Shown in pieces: positions 1 through 7,627 of a stretch of 34,268 nucleotides of DNA. Every line of letters starts with the position of its first letter. Positions within the stretch are counted from its first letter, which is position 1. The stretch comes from Halomonas korlensis. Its GTDB lineage: Bacteria; Pseudomonadota; Gammaproteobacteria; Pseudomonadales; Halomonadaceae. The stretch lies in NCBI RefSeq assembly GCF_900116705.1, contig NZ_FPBP01000022.1, positions 1 to 34,268 on the forward strand. The letters are read 5' to 3'. A model generated the notes under the pieces. The model worked only from the letters and a program-made list of their open reading frames with translations, searched no databases and had not been told where the DNA came from. A program made the translations under genes and the position numbers.

Positions 1-784
1 TCATCGGGCTGTCGTCCAGCTTCTTGATGGCGCCGCGCTTGGCGGCGACGCAGCACCGAGAATCCGGGGCGTCCTTTTCTTCGTCCAGGTACTTCCCCAT
101 GCCGGTATAGCCGGCATCGCCGTATATCCGCTTGTCATCGTCATGCACGAGATGACTGACCATGGTGACATCGGCCACGTTGGCCGCAGTGGCAACGACA
201 CTGTGGGTCAGCCCGGTGACCGCATCGACGCCGATATGGGCCTTCAGGCCGAAATACCACTGGTTGCCTTTCTTGGTCTGCTTCATCGCCGGGTCGCGCT
301 GCTTGGCCTGGTTCTTGGTGGAAGGCGCCGCTGCCACGATGGTCGCGTCGACGATGGTGCCCTCGCGCATGAACAACCCCTGCTCGGCCAGGTGGGCGTT
401 GATCTCCTCGAAGATCCGCTGGGTCAGGGCATGCTTCTCCAGCAGGTGGCGGAAGCGAAGCAGCGTGGTCGCATCCGGCACGCTCTCGACAGCCAGGTCG
501 ATGCCCACGAAGTCGCGCATCGCCTGGCTATCGTAGATCGCATCTTCGAGCGCTTCGTCGGCGAGCGCATACCATTGTTGCAGGAAGTAGATCCGCAGCA
601 TACGCGCCAGCCCGATGGGCGGCCGGCCCCGCTTGCCCGCCGAGTTCGGGAAGTAGGACGGCGACAGCGCGTCGATCAGCCGTTGCCAAGGCACCAGAGT
701 CTCCATCTGGGCCAGGAAACGCTCTCGACGGGTGACCTTCTTCTTGTTCTGGTGCTCTGCCTGGGCGAACGAGATCTGCTTCAT
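1..784 (-). CDS. IS5-family transposase (3' end outside window)
   Basis: This is an uninterrupted minus-strand frame from ATG at 784 to the window edge, about 261 codons, so the C-terminus is missing. The start MKQISFAQAEHQNKKK is followed by an InsH-like N-terminal domain (GRPPIGLARMLRIYFLQQWY, then a DATTLLRFRHLLE stretch). The DDE catalytic core follows: the first Asp lies in IVDATIVAAAPSTKNQAKQRD and the second region in YGDAGYTGMGKY. These are standard IS5-group motifs, and the expected full length is about 320-330 residues. No internal stop is seen, so the element may be intact. It lies downstream of the aldehyde dehydrogenase operon and does not disrupt a recognisable gene. Confidence 0.88.
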   Translation of the reverse strand, partial: MKQISFAQAEHQNKKKVTRRERFLAQMETLVPWQRLIDALSPSYFPNSAGKRGRPPIGLARMLRIYFLQQWYALADEALEDAIYDSQAMRDFVGIDLAVESVPDATTLLRFRHLLEKHALTQRIFEEINAHLAEQGLFMREGTIVDATIVAAAPSTKNQAKQRDPAMKQTKKGNQWYFGLKAHIGVDAVTGLTHSVVATAANVADVTMVSHLVHDDDKRIYGDAGYTGMGKYLDEEKDAPDSRCCVAAKRGAIKKLDDSPM

Positions 785-875
785 CGGATGGCTCTGTCAG
801 ACGGTGGTGGGAGGGTCAAATTCTACCCCGCCGATGGCGATCAGGCAGCTACGGTGGGATTTGTGCAGCGTTTCC
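1..875 (-). mobile_element. IS5-family insertion sequence, partial at window edge
   Basis: The transposase reads leftward off the window edge. Its upstream side ends in GGAAACGCTGCAC (minus strand, ending at 875), which looks like an element terminus. CTAG at 876-879 fits the 4-bp YTAR-type target duplication used by IS5-group elements. The other end lies outside the window, so neither the inverted repeat pair nor the duplication can be confirmed. Confidence 0.6.
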
Positions 876-879
876 CTAG

Positions 880-1185
880 AGCTAACTTTTATTGAACTTT
901 TCAATGTCATGCCATCTTCTCCGTAGGAGCTATTATAGTTGGGGTTCATTTCCTGCCTGGCCATGACCAAGCATTTATTTAAGCTATTACAGTGGCAAAA
1001 ATTATGGAAACGACTTTTCTTTAGTGCAAAACAAAACCTGAGGTTATCGTTGCCACGAACGGCGGGGGTTAGACTTTCGTTGCTACATGTGGATGATCGC
1101 TGTCGGCGAGCCAGCCGCCTCCCGCCACCCACGGGAACGCGAATGGCAGGGCAGAAGCTGTCTTTGTGGCGAGCTTGACGCTGAA
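880..1185. other. Gene-free gap between IS5 end and aldehyde dehydrogenase
   Basis: No coding frame with recognisable protein features is seen on either strand. The part at 880-1060 is AT-rich compared with its neighbours, and the rest is GC-rich. No convincing hairpin terminator for the leftward operon was found here. The IS insertion may have separated that operon from its original downstream sequence. Confidence 0.5.
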
Positions 1186-2691
1186 TCAGGCCAGCTGGAT
1201 CCAGGTGGTCTTGAGCTCGCAGTACTGATCATGGGCATAGACCGACTTGTCCCGCCCGCCGAAGCCCGACTGCTTGTAGCCGCCGAAGGGGGTAGTGATG
1301 TCGCCCTCCGAGAAGCAATTGACGGCGACCGTGCCAGCGCGAATGGCAGCGGCCATGCGGTGCACGGTGTTGAGATCTTCGCTCCACAGCGAGGCCGCCA
1401 GGCCGTAACAGGTATCGTTGGCGATAGCGATGGCCTCCTCCTCGGTGTCGAACGGGATCACCGCCAGCACCGGGCCGAAGATCTCCTCCCGCGCCGCCGC
1501 GGCTTCCTTGGGCACCTCGTCGAAGATAGTCGGCGCCACGAAATAGCCGCCAGTCTCTTCGCGAAGACGTGCCCCGCCGATCACCAGGGCCAGGCCTTCT
1601 GCCTTGGCCTGATCGATATGCGCCAGCACCTTGTCCATGTGGGCCTGCTCGATCAAGGCGCCGAGCTGCACCTCGGGGTCCAGCGGATCGCCGGTGGTCC
1701 ATTCCGTCTCGAGCTGAAGCATCATCTCGTCGAGTAGTGCCGCCTTGACCGAGCGATGCACGATCAACCGCGAACCCGCCGAGCAGTTCTCGCCCATGTT
1801 CCAGAAGGCGGCAGCCAGCACATGGCTCGCCACGGTCTTGAGGTCGCTGACATCGGGCATGACCACCTGCGGGTTCTTGCCGCCGCATTCCAGGACGATG
1901 CGCTTGAGGTTGCTCGCCGCCGAGTACTCGAGGAAGCGACGCCCCACCTCGGTGGAACCGGTGAAGGTGACCAGGTCGATGTCGGGATGCAAGCCGATGG
2001 CTTTGCCGGCCACATGGCCGAGCCCCGGCACGACGTTCAGCACCCCGGCGGGAATGCCGGCCTCGAAGGCCAGTTCGGCGAGGCGCAGGGTGCTCAGCGA
2101 GGTCAGCTCAGCGGGCTTGAGCACCACGCTGTTGCCGGTCACCAGCGCCGGCCCCAGTTTCCAGCCGGCCATCATGGCGGGGAAATTCCACGGCAGTACC
2201 GCCCCGACAACCCCGATCGGCTCGCGGCTGATCGTTGCCACCACGTCCTTGGCGGACGGCGCCACGGCATCGTAGAGCTTGTCGGCGGCCTCGGCGTGCC
2301 AGCGAATGGTGTTGGCGGTATCGGGGATATCGACATTGAAACATTCGCTAATGGGCTTGCCCGCCTCCAGAGCTTCCAGCACGGCGAGCTCCAGACAGTG
2401 TTCCTCGATCAGCTCGGCGAAGCGCTGCATGATGGCCTTGCGCTCGGCGGGGGCGAGCCCCGACCAGACGCCGGCCTCGAAGGCCCGGCGGGCGGCCTGA
2501 ACGGCAAGGCCCACGTCCTCGGCGTCGCAGGCGGCGACCTCGGTCAGCACCTCGCCGGTGGCGGGATTCAGGGTCTCGAACGTCTCGCCGGAGCGCGCGG
2601 GGGCGAAGCGACCATCGATGAAGGCCAGGTTGCGATACTCGAGTCGTTCAACCTGACGCGCAATGGCGTTTTGGGTGAGGCTAGCGGACAT
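1186..2691 (-). CDS. NAD(P)+-dependent aldehyde dehydrogenase, PuuC-like
   Basis: This 501-residue ALDH-superfamily enzyme would oxidise an aldehyde to its carboxylate in the cytoplasm. All catalytic landmarks are present: oxyanion Asn169 in LPWNFP, Lys192 in VLKPAE, the TFTGST cofactor motif near 243-248, general base Glu268 in LECGG and nucleophile Cys303 in GENCSAGSR. The N-terminal RNLAFIDGRF, the WHAEAADKLYD segment and the C-terminal PFGGYKQSGFGGRDKS resemble E. coli PuuC (gamma-glutamyl-aminobutyraldehyde dehydrogenase). The ATG has GGAGAC about 8 bases upstream. It is the last gene of a leftward operon, 48 bp after a FAD oxidase, and probably takes the aldehyde formed upstream in the pathway. 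The exact substrate cannot be read from sequence; no glutamylpolyamine synthetase lies nearby, so a true Puu role is unproven. Confidence 0.9.
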   Translation of the reverse strand: MSASLTQNAIARQVERLEYRNLAFIDGRFAPARSGETFETLNPATGEVLTEVAACDAEDVGLAVQAARRAFEAGVWSGLAPAERKAIMQRFAELIEEHCLELAVLEALEAGKPISECFNVDIPDTANTIRWHAEAADKLYDAVAPSAKDVVATISREPIGVVGAVLPWNFPAMMAGWKLGPALVTGNSVVLKPAELTSLSTLRLAELAFEAGIPAGVLNVVPGLGHVAGKAIGLHPDIDLVTFTGSTEVGRRFLEYSAASNLKRIVLECGGKNPQVVMPDVSDLKTVASHVLAAAFWNMGENCSAGSRLIVHRSVKAALLDEMMLQLETEWTTGDPLDPEVQLGALIEQAHMDKVLAHIDQAKAEGLALVIGGARLREETGGYFVAPTIFDEVPKEAAAAREEIFGPVLAVIPFDTEEEAIAIANDTCYGLAASLWSEDLNTVHRMAAAIRAGTVAVNCFSEGDITTPFGGYKQSGFGGRDKSVYAHDQYCELKTTWIQLA

Positions 2692-2739
2692 TGTTGTTGT
2701 CTCCTATGAGATCGATCTGAAGGCTATCCAGGGTGGCGG

Positions 2740-4068
2740 TCAGAGTTCGATACCGGCCTGCCACTCTTTCCAGCTGAGGGCCGAACGCACCCCCAGACCG
2801 AGCAGCGGTTCTGGCGGGTTGATGGCCGGTTCGGGTTGTTTGCGTATGATGTCGAGCAGCTCGCTCTGCATGCCGAGCGCGTCTTCGGCGATCAGCTTTC
2901 CGGCGATGGTGCCACCGGTCAGGCCCAGCCCGTTCTGGCAAAGGGCGCTGAAGATGCCCGGGGCGATCTCACCGAACGGTCGACCACCGTTGCGAGTCAG
3001 ACAGAGGGCGCCGCCCCACGTATAGTCGAAGTCCACCTTGGACAGCATCGGGAAGCGTCGCCCGAAGGATCGCTGGTGGGCGGAACGCACGCGTGACAGT
3101 TGGTTGGCGCTTGCGCTGACGTGCGGGTTGTAGGTGAAGGAATTGCGAATGCAAATGCGCCCGTCCCCCATGCGCCGCACCGTGGTACCCATCGGGTCGG
3201 CGGGGATCAGTCCCCAGCTTTCTTCACCGCCCAGCACCGCTTTTTCCTGATCGTCGAGCGGGCGGGTCAGGCTGGCGTAGGTGAAAATGGGCAGTATGCG
3301 ACCCTTAAGCCCCAGTTGGCCAAACTGGGCGGCATAGGCGTTGTTGGCCAGCACTAGGCGTGGTGCCTCCAGGCGCCCCGCATCGGTGGTGAGGGCATGG
3401 GGGTTGCCCACATCAATCTGACGTACCGGGCTGTCCTCGAACACCTGCACATTGTCGGGCAGGGTTTGGCCCAGGCCGCGAACCAGTGCAGCCGGTTGTA
3501 CCTGCACACAACCTGGCGCGTGCAGGCCCGCCTTGTAGAAGCTCGTGCCTGTCACCGCCTCCATCTCCGTGGCGTCGAGCTCGCGATAGGGCTCGTCCAG
3601 CCCTGATAGGCCCTTGGCGAAGGCTTCCAAGGCACGAATACCCTGCTCCTTGGCGGCGCCATGTAGCTTGCCCTGCTCCCGCCAGTCACATTCGATGCCG
3701 TGGCGTTGCACGATCTCGCGCATGTAGTCGATGGCGCTCCGGTTGAGACGAATCTGCTGGAGATCACGCTCACGGTCGCCGGTGTAGTCGTGGGAGTTCA
3801 GGTCATGGGGCAGGTCGACCATGAAGCCCGAATTGCGTCCGGCGGCGCCGAAGCCGATACGCCGGGCTTCTATCAGGGCGATAGAGGAATTCGGCTGCAA
3901 TTCCGCCAAGCGCCGAGCGGCGGCCAGGCCGGCCAGACCCGCACCCAGTACCACCCAGTCGGCACGCACGGTACTCCGCAGCGGCGTGCTTGGCGGTGGC
4001 TGAGGCAGGGTCTCGTACCACCCGCAGCGGCCGTCGTCTTGGGGAAGAAACTTGCATTGCAGCTTCAT
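2740..4068 (-). CDS. FAD-dependent oxidoreductase, DAO family (PuuB-like)
   Basis: This 442-residue flavoprotein of the D-amino-acid-oxidase superfamily probably oxidises a C-N bond of an amine or amino acid to an imine or aldehyde. A Rossmann FAD-binding motif, VVLGAGLAGLAAARRL, lies near residues 39-54. It is followed by an acidic residue in ALIEARRIGFGAAGRNSGF, the DAO-type stretch also seen in PuuB. The C-terminal GGRPFGEIAPGIFSALCQNG and GLGLTGGTIAGKLIAE match the second FAD-binding part of the family. The short N-terminal WYETLP segment is typical of the PuuB/OrdL branch. The start is supported by GGAG eight bases upstream. It lies 24 bp after the DapA-like gene and 48 bp before the aldehyde dehydrogenase, consistent with one operon. 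Substrate unknown. Confidence 0.87.
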   Translation of the reverse strand: MKLQCKFLPQDDGRCGWYETLPQPPPSTPLRSTVRADWVVLGAGLAGLAAARRLAELQPNSSIALIEARRIGFGAAGRNSGFMVDLPHDLNSHDYTGDRERDLQQIRLNRSAIDYMREIVQRHGIECDWREQGKLHGAAKEQGIRALEAFAKGLSGLDEPYRELDATEMEAVTGTSFYKAGLHAPGCVQVQPAALVRGLGQTLPDNVQVFEDSPVRQIDVGNPHALTTDAGRLEAPRLVLANNAYAAQFGQLGLKGRILPIFTYASLTRPLDDQEKAVLGGEESWGLIPADPMGTTVRRMGDGRICIRNSFTYNPHVSASANQLSRVRSAHQRSFGRRFPMLSKVDFDYTWGGALCLTRNGGRPFGEIAPGIFSALCQNGLGLTGGTIAGKLIAEDALGMQSELLDIIRKQPEPAINPPEPLLGLGVRSALSWKEWQAGIEL

Positions 4069-4092
4069 GGGGTGCGCTCCACTGACAGAGAC

Positions 4093-4983
4093 TCAGCCGC
4101 GCTGTGCGACCAGGGTCTCGTAGGCCTGCTTGAAGGCGGCCTTCTCGGCCTCGTTCAGTGGCAACAGCGGACGACGCGCCGGCCCGACCGGCAGGCCGGA
4201 GAGTTCGCAACCGTACTTGATGTACTGACAGAACTTGCCGCCCTGCTCGAGCAGATTGAGGATTGGCAACAGGCGGGCGGCCAACTCGCGGCCGGCGACG
4301 AAATCCTTGTCGATCACACAGGCCTTATGCAGGGCGACATGCTCGGGGGCCAGGAAGTTGGAAGCACCTGCTACCCAACTGCGCGCGCCCCAGACAAAGA
4401 ACTCTAGTACCTGATCATCCATGCCGCAGCTGAGCTGGAGCTGGTCGGCATGCTCGTTGGCCAGGGAATGCAGTCGCTCGATCGAGCCGGTGCTCTCCTT
4501 GATCGCCTGAATGTTGGGACGATCACGCAGTGCCTCGATCAGCTCGAGCGTCATGGGTACGCCAGTACGATCGGGGAAGTTGTAGAGCATGATCGGCATG
4601 TCGAGGGCATCGTCGACGGCCCGAATATGGGCCAATAGCTCGTCCTGGGCCGGCTGACAGTAGTAGGGCGCGGGCACGAGAATGGCATCGAAGCCGGCGG
4701 CCTTGGCATGCTGACCCAGCTCCAGGCACTCTTCGGTACTAGTGGCATTGATGCCCGCCATGATCGGGATGCGCCCCTTCGTATGGCCCGCGACGAAATC
4801 GAAGACCCGCTTGCGCTCATCCTTGCTCTGGGCGTAGTACTCGCCGGTGGTGCCACCAATGATCAAGCCATGTACCCCTTGGCTGATCAAGGTGTCAGCG
4901 ACTCTCTCAAGCTTGTCGAGTTGGAGGGAGCCATCCGGGGAAAAAGGAGTTACGACAGGTGTCCAGATGCCATTGAAATTCAT
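4093..4983 (-). CDS. Dihydrodipicolinate synthase/N-acetylneuraminate lyase family protein
   Basis: This 296-residue class I aldolase-type TIM barrel forms a Schiff base with a 2-oxo acid. Visible active-site residues are GGTTGE (43-48, Thr45/Thr46), Tyr134 in LYNFPDRTG, Arg139 and Schiff-base Lys162 in AIKEST. Each sits one position after the equivalent residue of E. coli DapA, so the whole DHDPS catalytic set is retained, including the Arg that binds the aldehyde substrate's carboxylate. The context (amine oxidase and aldehyde dehydrogenase, divergent LysR) argues for a catabolic lyase/dehydratase/deaminase rather than lysine biosynthesis. Hydroxyproline-pathway deaminases of this fold are an alternative, but no epimerase is present. 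It is the first gene of the leftward operon, with AAGG about 10 bases before the ATG. Confidence 0.88.
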   Translation of the reverse strand: MNFNGIWTPVVTPFSPDGSLQLDKLERVADTLISQGVHGLIIGGTTGEYYAQSKDERKRVFDFVAGHTKGRIPIMAGINATSTEECLELGQHAKAAGFDAILVPAPYYCQPAQDELLAHIRAVDDALDMPIMLYNFPDRTGVPMTLELIEALRDRPNIQAIKESTGSIERLHSLANEHADQLQLSCGMDDQVLEFFVWGARSWVAGASNFLAPEHVALHKACVIDKDFVAGRELAARLLPILNLLEQGGKFCQYIKYGCELSGLPVGPARRPLLPLNEAEKAAFKQAYETLVAQRG

Positions 4984-5291
4984 AATGTCGCCTTGTGTTT
5001 GTTGGCTGGTGGGTCGGTTAAACGATGGTAAGCGGGTATGTTTGCTCTAAAAAAGCAACATTTCGTCCCGATAAACCATGATCGGACGTTATGAGCGGAC
5101 CTTTACAAAAAAGCCACGTACGGTTCTGAAAGAGGTAGAGGGAATAACCTTTTATTAGCTCAACCCTTGGTTAGCACCTCGGACTACTGGGGCCTATAAG
5201 GACTCAAGAAGGAGGCTTTCCTTGACCATGGCCCATGTTCCGGATGACTATCGATGACTCCGACTTTGCAGGATTTCGATAACGCTTCTTC
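4984..5291. promoter_or_regulatory. Divergent control region between dapA-like operon and LysR gene
   Basis: This 308-bp gap separates two divergent genes and should hold both promoters. An inverted repeat TTGCTCTAAAAAAGCAA (5042-5058, arms TTGCT/AGCAA) is the best candidate for a LysR-type regulator site. Its centre does not fit a strict T-N11-A box, so the assignment is tentative. The region is AT-richer than the flanking genes. No small gene was recognised. Confidence 0.4.
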
Positions 5292-6266
5292 ATGACAACG
5301 CACACCGATCCCGACCAGACTCTGCTCAAGATGCCATCGCTGCGGGCGGTGAAGTCCTTCGTTGCGGCGGCGCGCTATCAGAACTTCACGCGTGCTGCCG
5401 AGGCGCTGTGCGTGACGCAGGCCGCCATCAGTCGCCAGGTGCGTGAGCTGGAGAGCTTTCTCGGGACGCCACTGTTCAAGCGCGTGGGGCGTGCGGTGGA
5501 GTTGACCACGGCCGGCTCCATTTTCTTCGACGCCGCCCAGCTCTCCTTCATCAACATCGCCCAAGCCGCGGATCGGGTTCGCAAGGAGCACAGCACCAGT
5601 GCCAGGCGCCCCCTGACGCTTTGCTGTTCTCCTGCCTTCTCGGCGCTGTGGATGTCACATCGTTTGCCAAGCTTCTTCAGCACCAATCCGGATATCGACC
5701 TCAATCTGGTCACGACCCAGAACTTCCTGTCCATGGAACCGGGGATCAATCCGGATATCTTCATTACCAAGATGTCGCGGGTGCGCGATGGCTACATCAG
5801 CGTGCCGCTCTTCCACGACGTGATCTATCCGGTATGTTCGCCGGCTTATCTCGAGGCACATCCCGAGATCCGCACCCTCGAGGGACTACGCGACGGAGTA
5901 TTGCTGAACCTGAGTCCCTACGGCCGCTCTCAGGTCGCCGAGCATGTGGATTGGGGAGTATGGCTGGGTATTCATCACCTCGACATCGAGGAGCGTTCGC
6001 GCGATAGCCTTCACTATCTCAATGCCAACGACTACAACATGTTGATCCAGTTAGTGCTCAATGACCAAGGGGCGGCCTTAGGCTGGGAGCACTTGGTGGG
6101 CCCGCTTGTCGAACAGGGACGGCTGATCAGGCCGGTCGAAGAGGAGGTGGTGCTGGATGACACGCGCCATTACTTTGCCTTCCGCGAGGATAAGGCAGAC
6201 GATGAGGCACTGAGCCGGTTTCGAAACTGGTTTATGGAGCAAATGAGTGTCTCGATAACTACCTGA
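5292..6266 (+). CDS. LysR-family transcriptional regulator, GcvA-like
   Basis: A 324-residue LTTR. The N-terminal winged helix-turn-helix covers about residues 14-75 (PSLRAVKSFVAAARYQNFTR, AAEALCVTQAAISRQVRELE, TPLFKRVGRAVELT). A substrate-binding domain follows, with the GcvA-type VPLFHDVIYPVCSPAYL stretch. It is divergent from the DapA-like/oxidase/ALDH operon, the usual arrangement for a regulator controlling its neighbour with a pathway metabolite as inducer. Start choice is uncertain: the ATG at 5292 has no clear Shine-Dalgarno, and the in-frame ATG at 5331 would begin directly at the HTH domain. Both keep all domains. Confidence 0.88.
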   Translation: MTTHTDPDQTLLKMPSLRAVKSFVAAARYQNFTRAAEALCVTQAAISRQVRELESFLGTPLFKRVGRAVELTTAGSIFFDAAQLSFINIAQAADRVRKEHSTSARRPLTLCCSPAFSALWMSHRLPSFFSTNPDIDLNLVTTQNFLSMEPGINPDIFITKMSRVRDGYISVPLFHDVIYPVCSPAYLEAHPEIRTLEGLRDGVLLNLSPYGRSQVAEHVDWGVWLGIHHLDIEERSRDSLHYLNANDYNMLIQLVLNDQGAALGWEHLVGPLVEQGRLIRPVEEEVVLDDTRHYFAFREDKADDEALSRFRNWFMEQMSVSITT

Positions 6267-6380
6267 CCCCGGGCATAGAGGTGACGAGCAAGGCACTGTA
6301 TTCCATTTGTCGATCCAATGTATCTCTCATCATGTGGATTCCAATCTGCTTAAGCATAACGAAATTTACTGGTTTTTTAG

Positions 6381-6409
6381 GGCTATGTTGGTCGCTGTTG
6401 TTGGCGTGC
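6381..6409 (+). repeat. Left terminal inverted repeat of the IS1595-family element
   Basis: It begins GGCTATGTTGGT and matches the reverse complement of 7387-7415 at 25 of 29 bases; the mismatches are at repeat positions 13, 14, 25 and 26. Confidence 0.85.
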
Positions 6410-6449
6410 TTTAAAAATACTGTATATCCAGTTTCCTCTGGAGCACGCC

Positions 6450-7413
6450 ATGAATCAAGCAGGCCTCAAAGCCCTCGAGCAGACACTGACTCGCCTCCCT
6501 GCCCCTCTCAAGAAATACCTGGCAGGTCAGCTTGTTGGGCAAATCAACGCCCAAGCGAATACCATGCTCGACATCGCAAGACCTCACCTTCCCTGCCCGC
6601 TACTGTGGCGCTGAACACCCTGCCAAGTGGGGGCGCAGCGGTGGTCTGCAGCGCTATCGGTGTCGGAATCCCGATTGTCACAAGACGTTCAATGTCCTCA
6701 CAGGCACGCCTCTGGCCAAGCTGCAGCACCGCGACAAGTGGTTCGACTACCTGCGTTGCATGCGAGACAGCCTGACGTTACGCGTCTCGGCGGCCCGAGT
6801 GGGCATCGATTTGAAGACGGCCTTCCGCTGGCGACATCGCTTCCTGACAACGAGCGCTCAAGACAACGCCAACCCCCTATCCGGCATCATCGAGGTAGAC
6901 GAGACCTTCTTCGTGGAGTCTTGCAAGGGAAAGCGCCACCTCACGCACCGGACGTCTCGGAAACGCGGTGGCCAAGGCAATAGAAAGAAAAAAGCGGATA
7001 AAATTTCGGTCGTTATCGTGCGTGATCGCCATGGCCACGTCAGTGACCTGGTGGATCCGACGCTGCAGAAGGCGACTGTCCACGCCTTCCTGGCACCGAT
7101 CATCGATCGTGATTCGATTTTATGTTCGGACGGACACAGCTGGTACAAGACCTTCTCTGCTGAGCATGGGATTGCCCATCATCGACTGATCACACTCGTT
7201 AACCAGCGAGTGATCGGCAAGGAATACCACATTCAGAACGTGAACAGTTATATCAGCCGGCTAAAGGGCGGGATGGTGCGCTTTCATGGGGTGGGGTCAG
7301 CGTACTTACCCAATTACCTGGCATGGCGGCGGTTGTTTGAAACCGCTAAGCCAGCAGAGGAGGCGTGGTTTCGCAAGGCGATAGGCGCAGACCAACAACA
7401 GATACCAACATAG
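6450..7413 (+). pseudogene. IS1595-family transposase, frameshifted
   Basis: The natural start is ATG at 6450 (MNQAGLKALEQTLTRLPAPL). This frame runs to a TGA soon after 6600. The body of the protein continues in the +1 frame from about 6601 to the stop at 7411-7413. The break falls in the N-terminal zinc ribbon: removing one C at about 6596-6600 joins the frames as CPYCGAEHPAKWGRSGG and restores a Cys-x2-Cys knuckle that pairs with the downstream CRNPDC. The remainder shows the family's DDE-type core: IIEVDETFF (first Asp), LCSDGHSWY (second Asp) and the final acidic/Asn region NVNSYISRLKG. A shorter product from ATG 6532 lacks a proper zinc ribbon and is probably inactive. Confidence 0.85.
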
Positions 7414-7415
7414 CC
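7387..7415 (-). repeat. Right terminal inverted repeat of the IS1595-family element
   Basis: Read on the minus strand it begins GGCTATGTTGGT, the same as the left end. It contains the TAG stop of the transposase. Confidence 0.85.
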
Positions 7416-7627
7416 GTCTCAATTGTGCCGATAATCAACCTTATACTAAAGGATAGTAGAAAGGTGCCTACCCTTGGTCAATAGGTCGATTGCCGGCTTT
7501 GTTCTAAGTTTATGTCGCATATGTTCAATCAACTCGTCCCTCGCTTGGTGTTTGATGATCGATGGTGGGGGCCGGCATGTTGCTTTTGGCTTGCCCTTGA
7601 GAAGAACAAGCACGCGGAGACGTCGAG

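Larger units (their letters stand above)
6381..7415 (+). mobile_element. IS1595-family insertion sequence, about 1035 bp
   Basis: Terminal inverted repeats can be read directly: 6381-6409 begins GGCTATGTTGGT, and the reverse complement of 7387-7415 begins with the same 12 bases, with 25 of 29 positions identical. The transposase stop codon lies inside the right repeat. The 8-bp flanks (TTTTTTAG on the left, GTCTCAAT on the right) differ, so no target duplication survives. This suggests an old insertion or a rearranged flank. The element sits between the LysR gene and the NhaC antiporter. Confidence 0.85.

Noticed and set aside
1756..2709. Long plus-strand reading frame of about 317 codons opposite the aldehyde dehydrogenase
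   Set aside because: Low-complexity, Gly/His/Arg-rich translation typical of the antisense of a high-GC gene. The opposite strand has every ALDH catalytic motif.
1186..4983. Classical putrescine (Puu) or hydroxyproline operon
   Set aside because: Two enzymes resemble PuuB and PuuC, but the glutamylputrescine synthetase and hydrolase are absent; for hydroxyproline, the epimerase is absent.
6450..7413. Programmed frameshift in the IS1595 transposase
   Set aside because: There is no slippery heptamer at the junction, the family normally uses one frame, and the break disrupts the zinc ribbon. A simple mutation or sequencing error is more likely.
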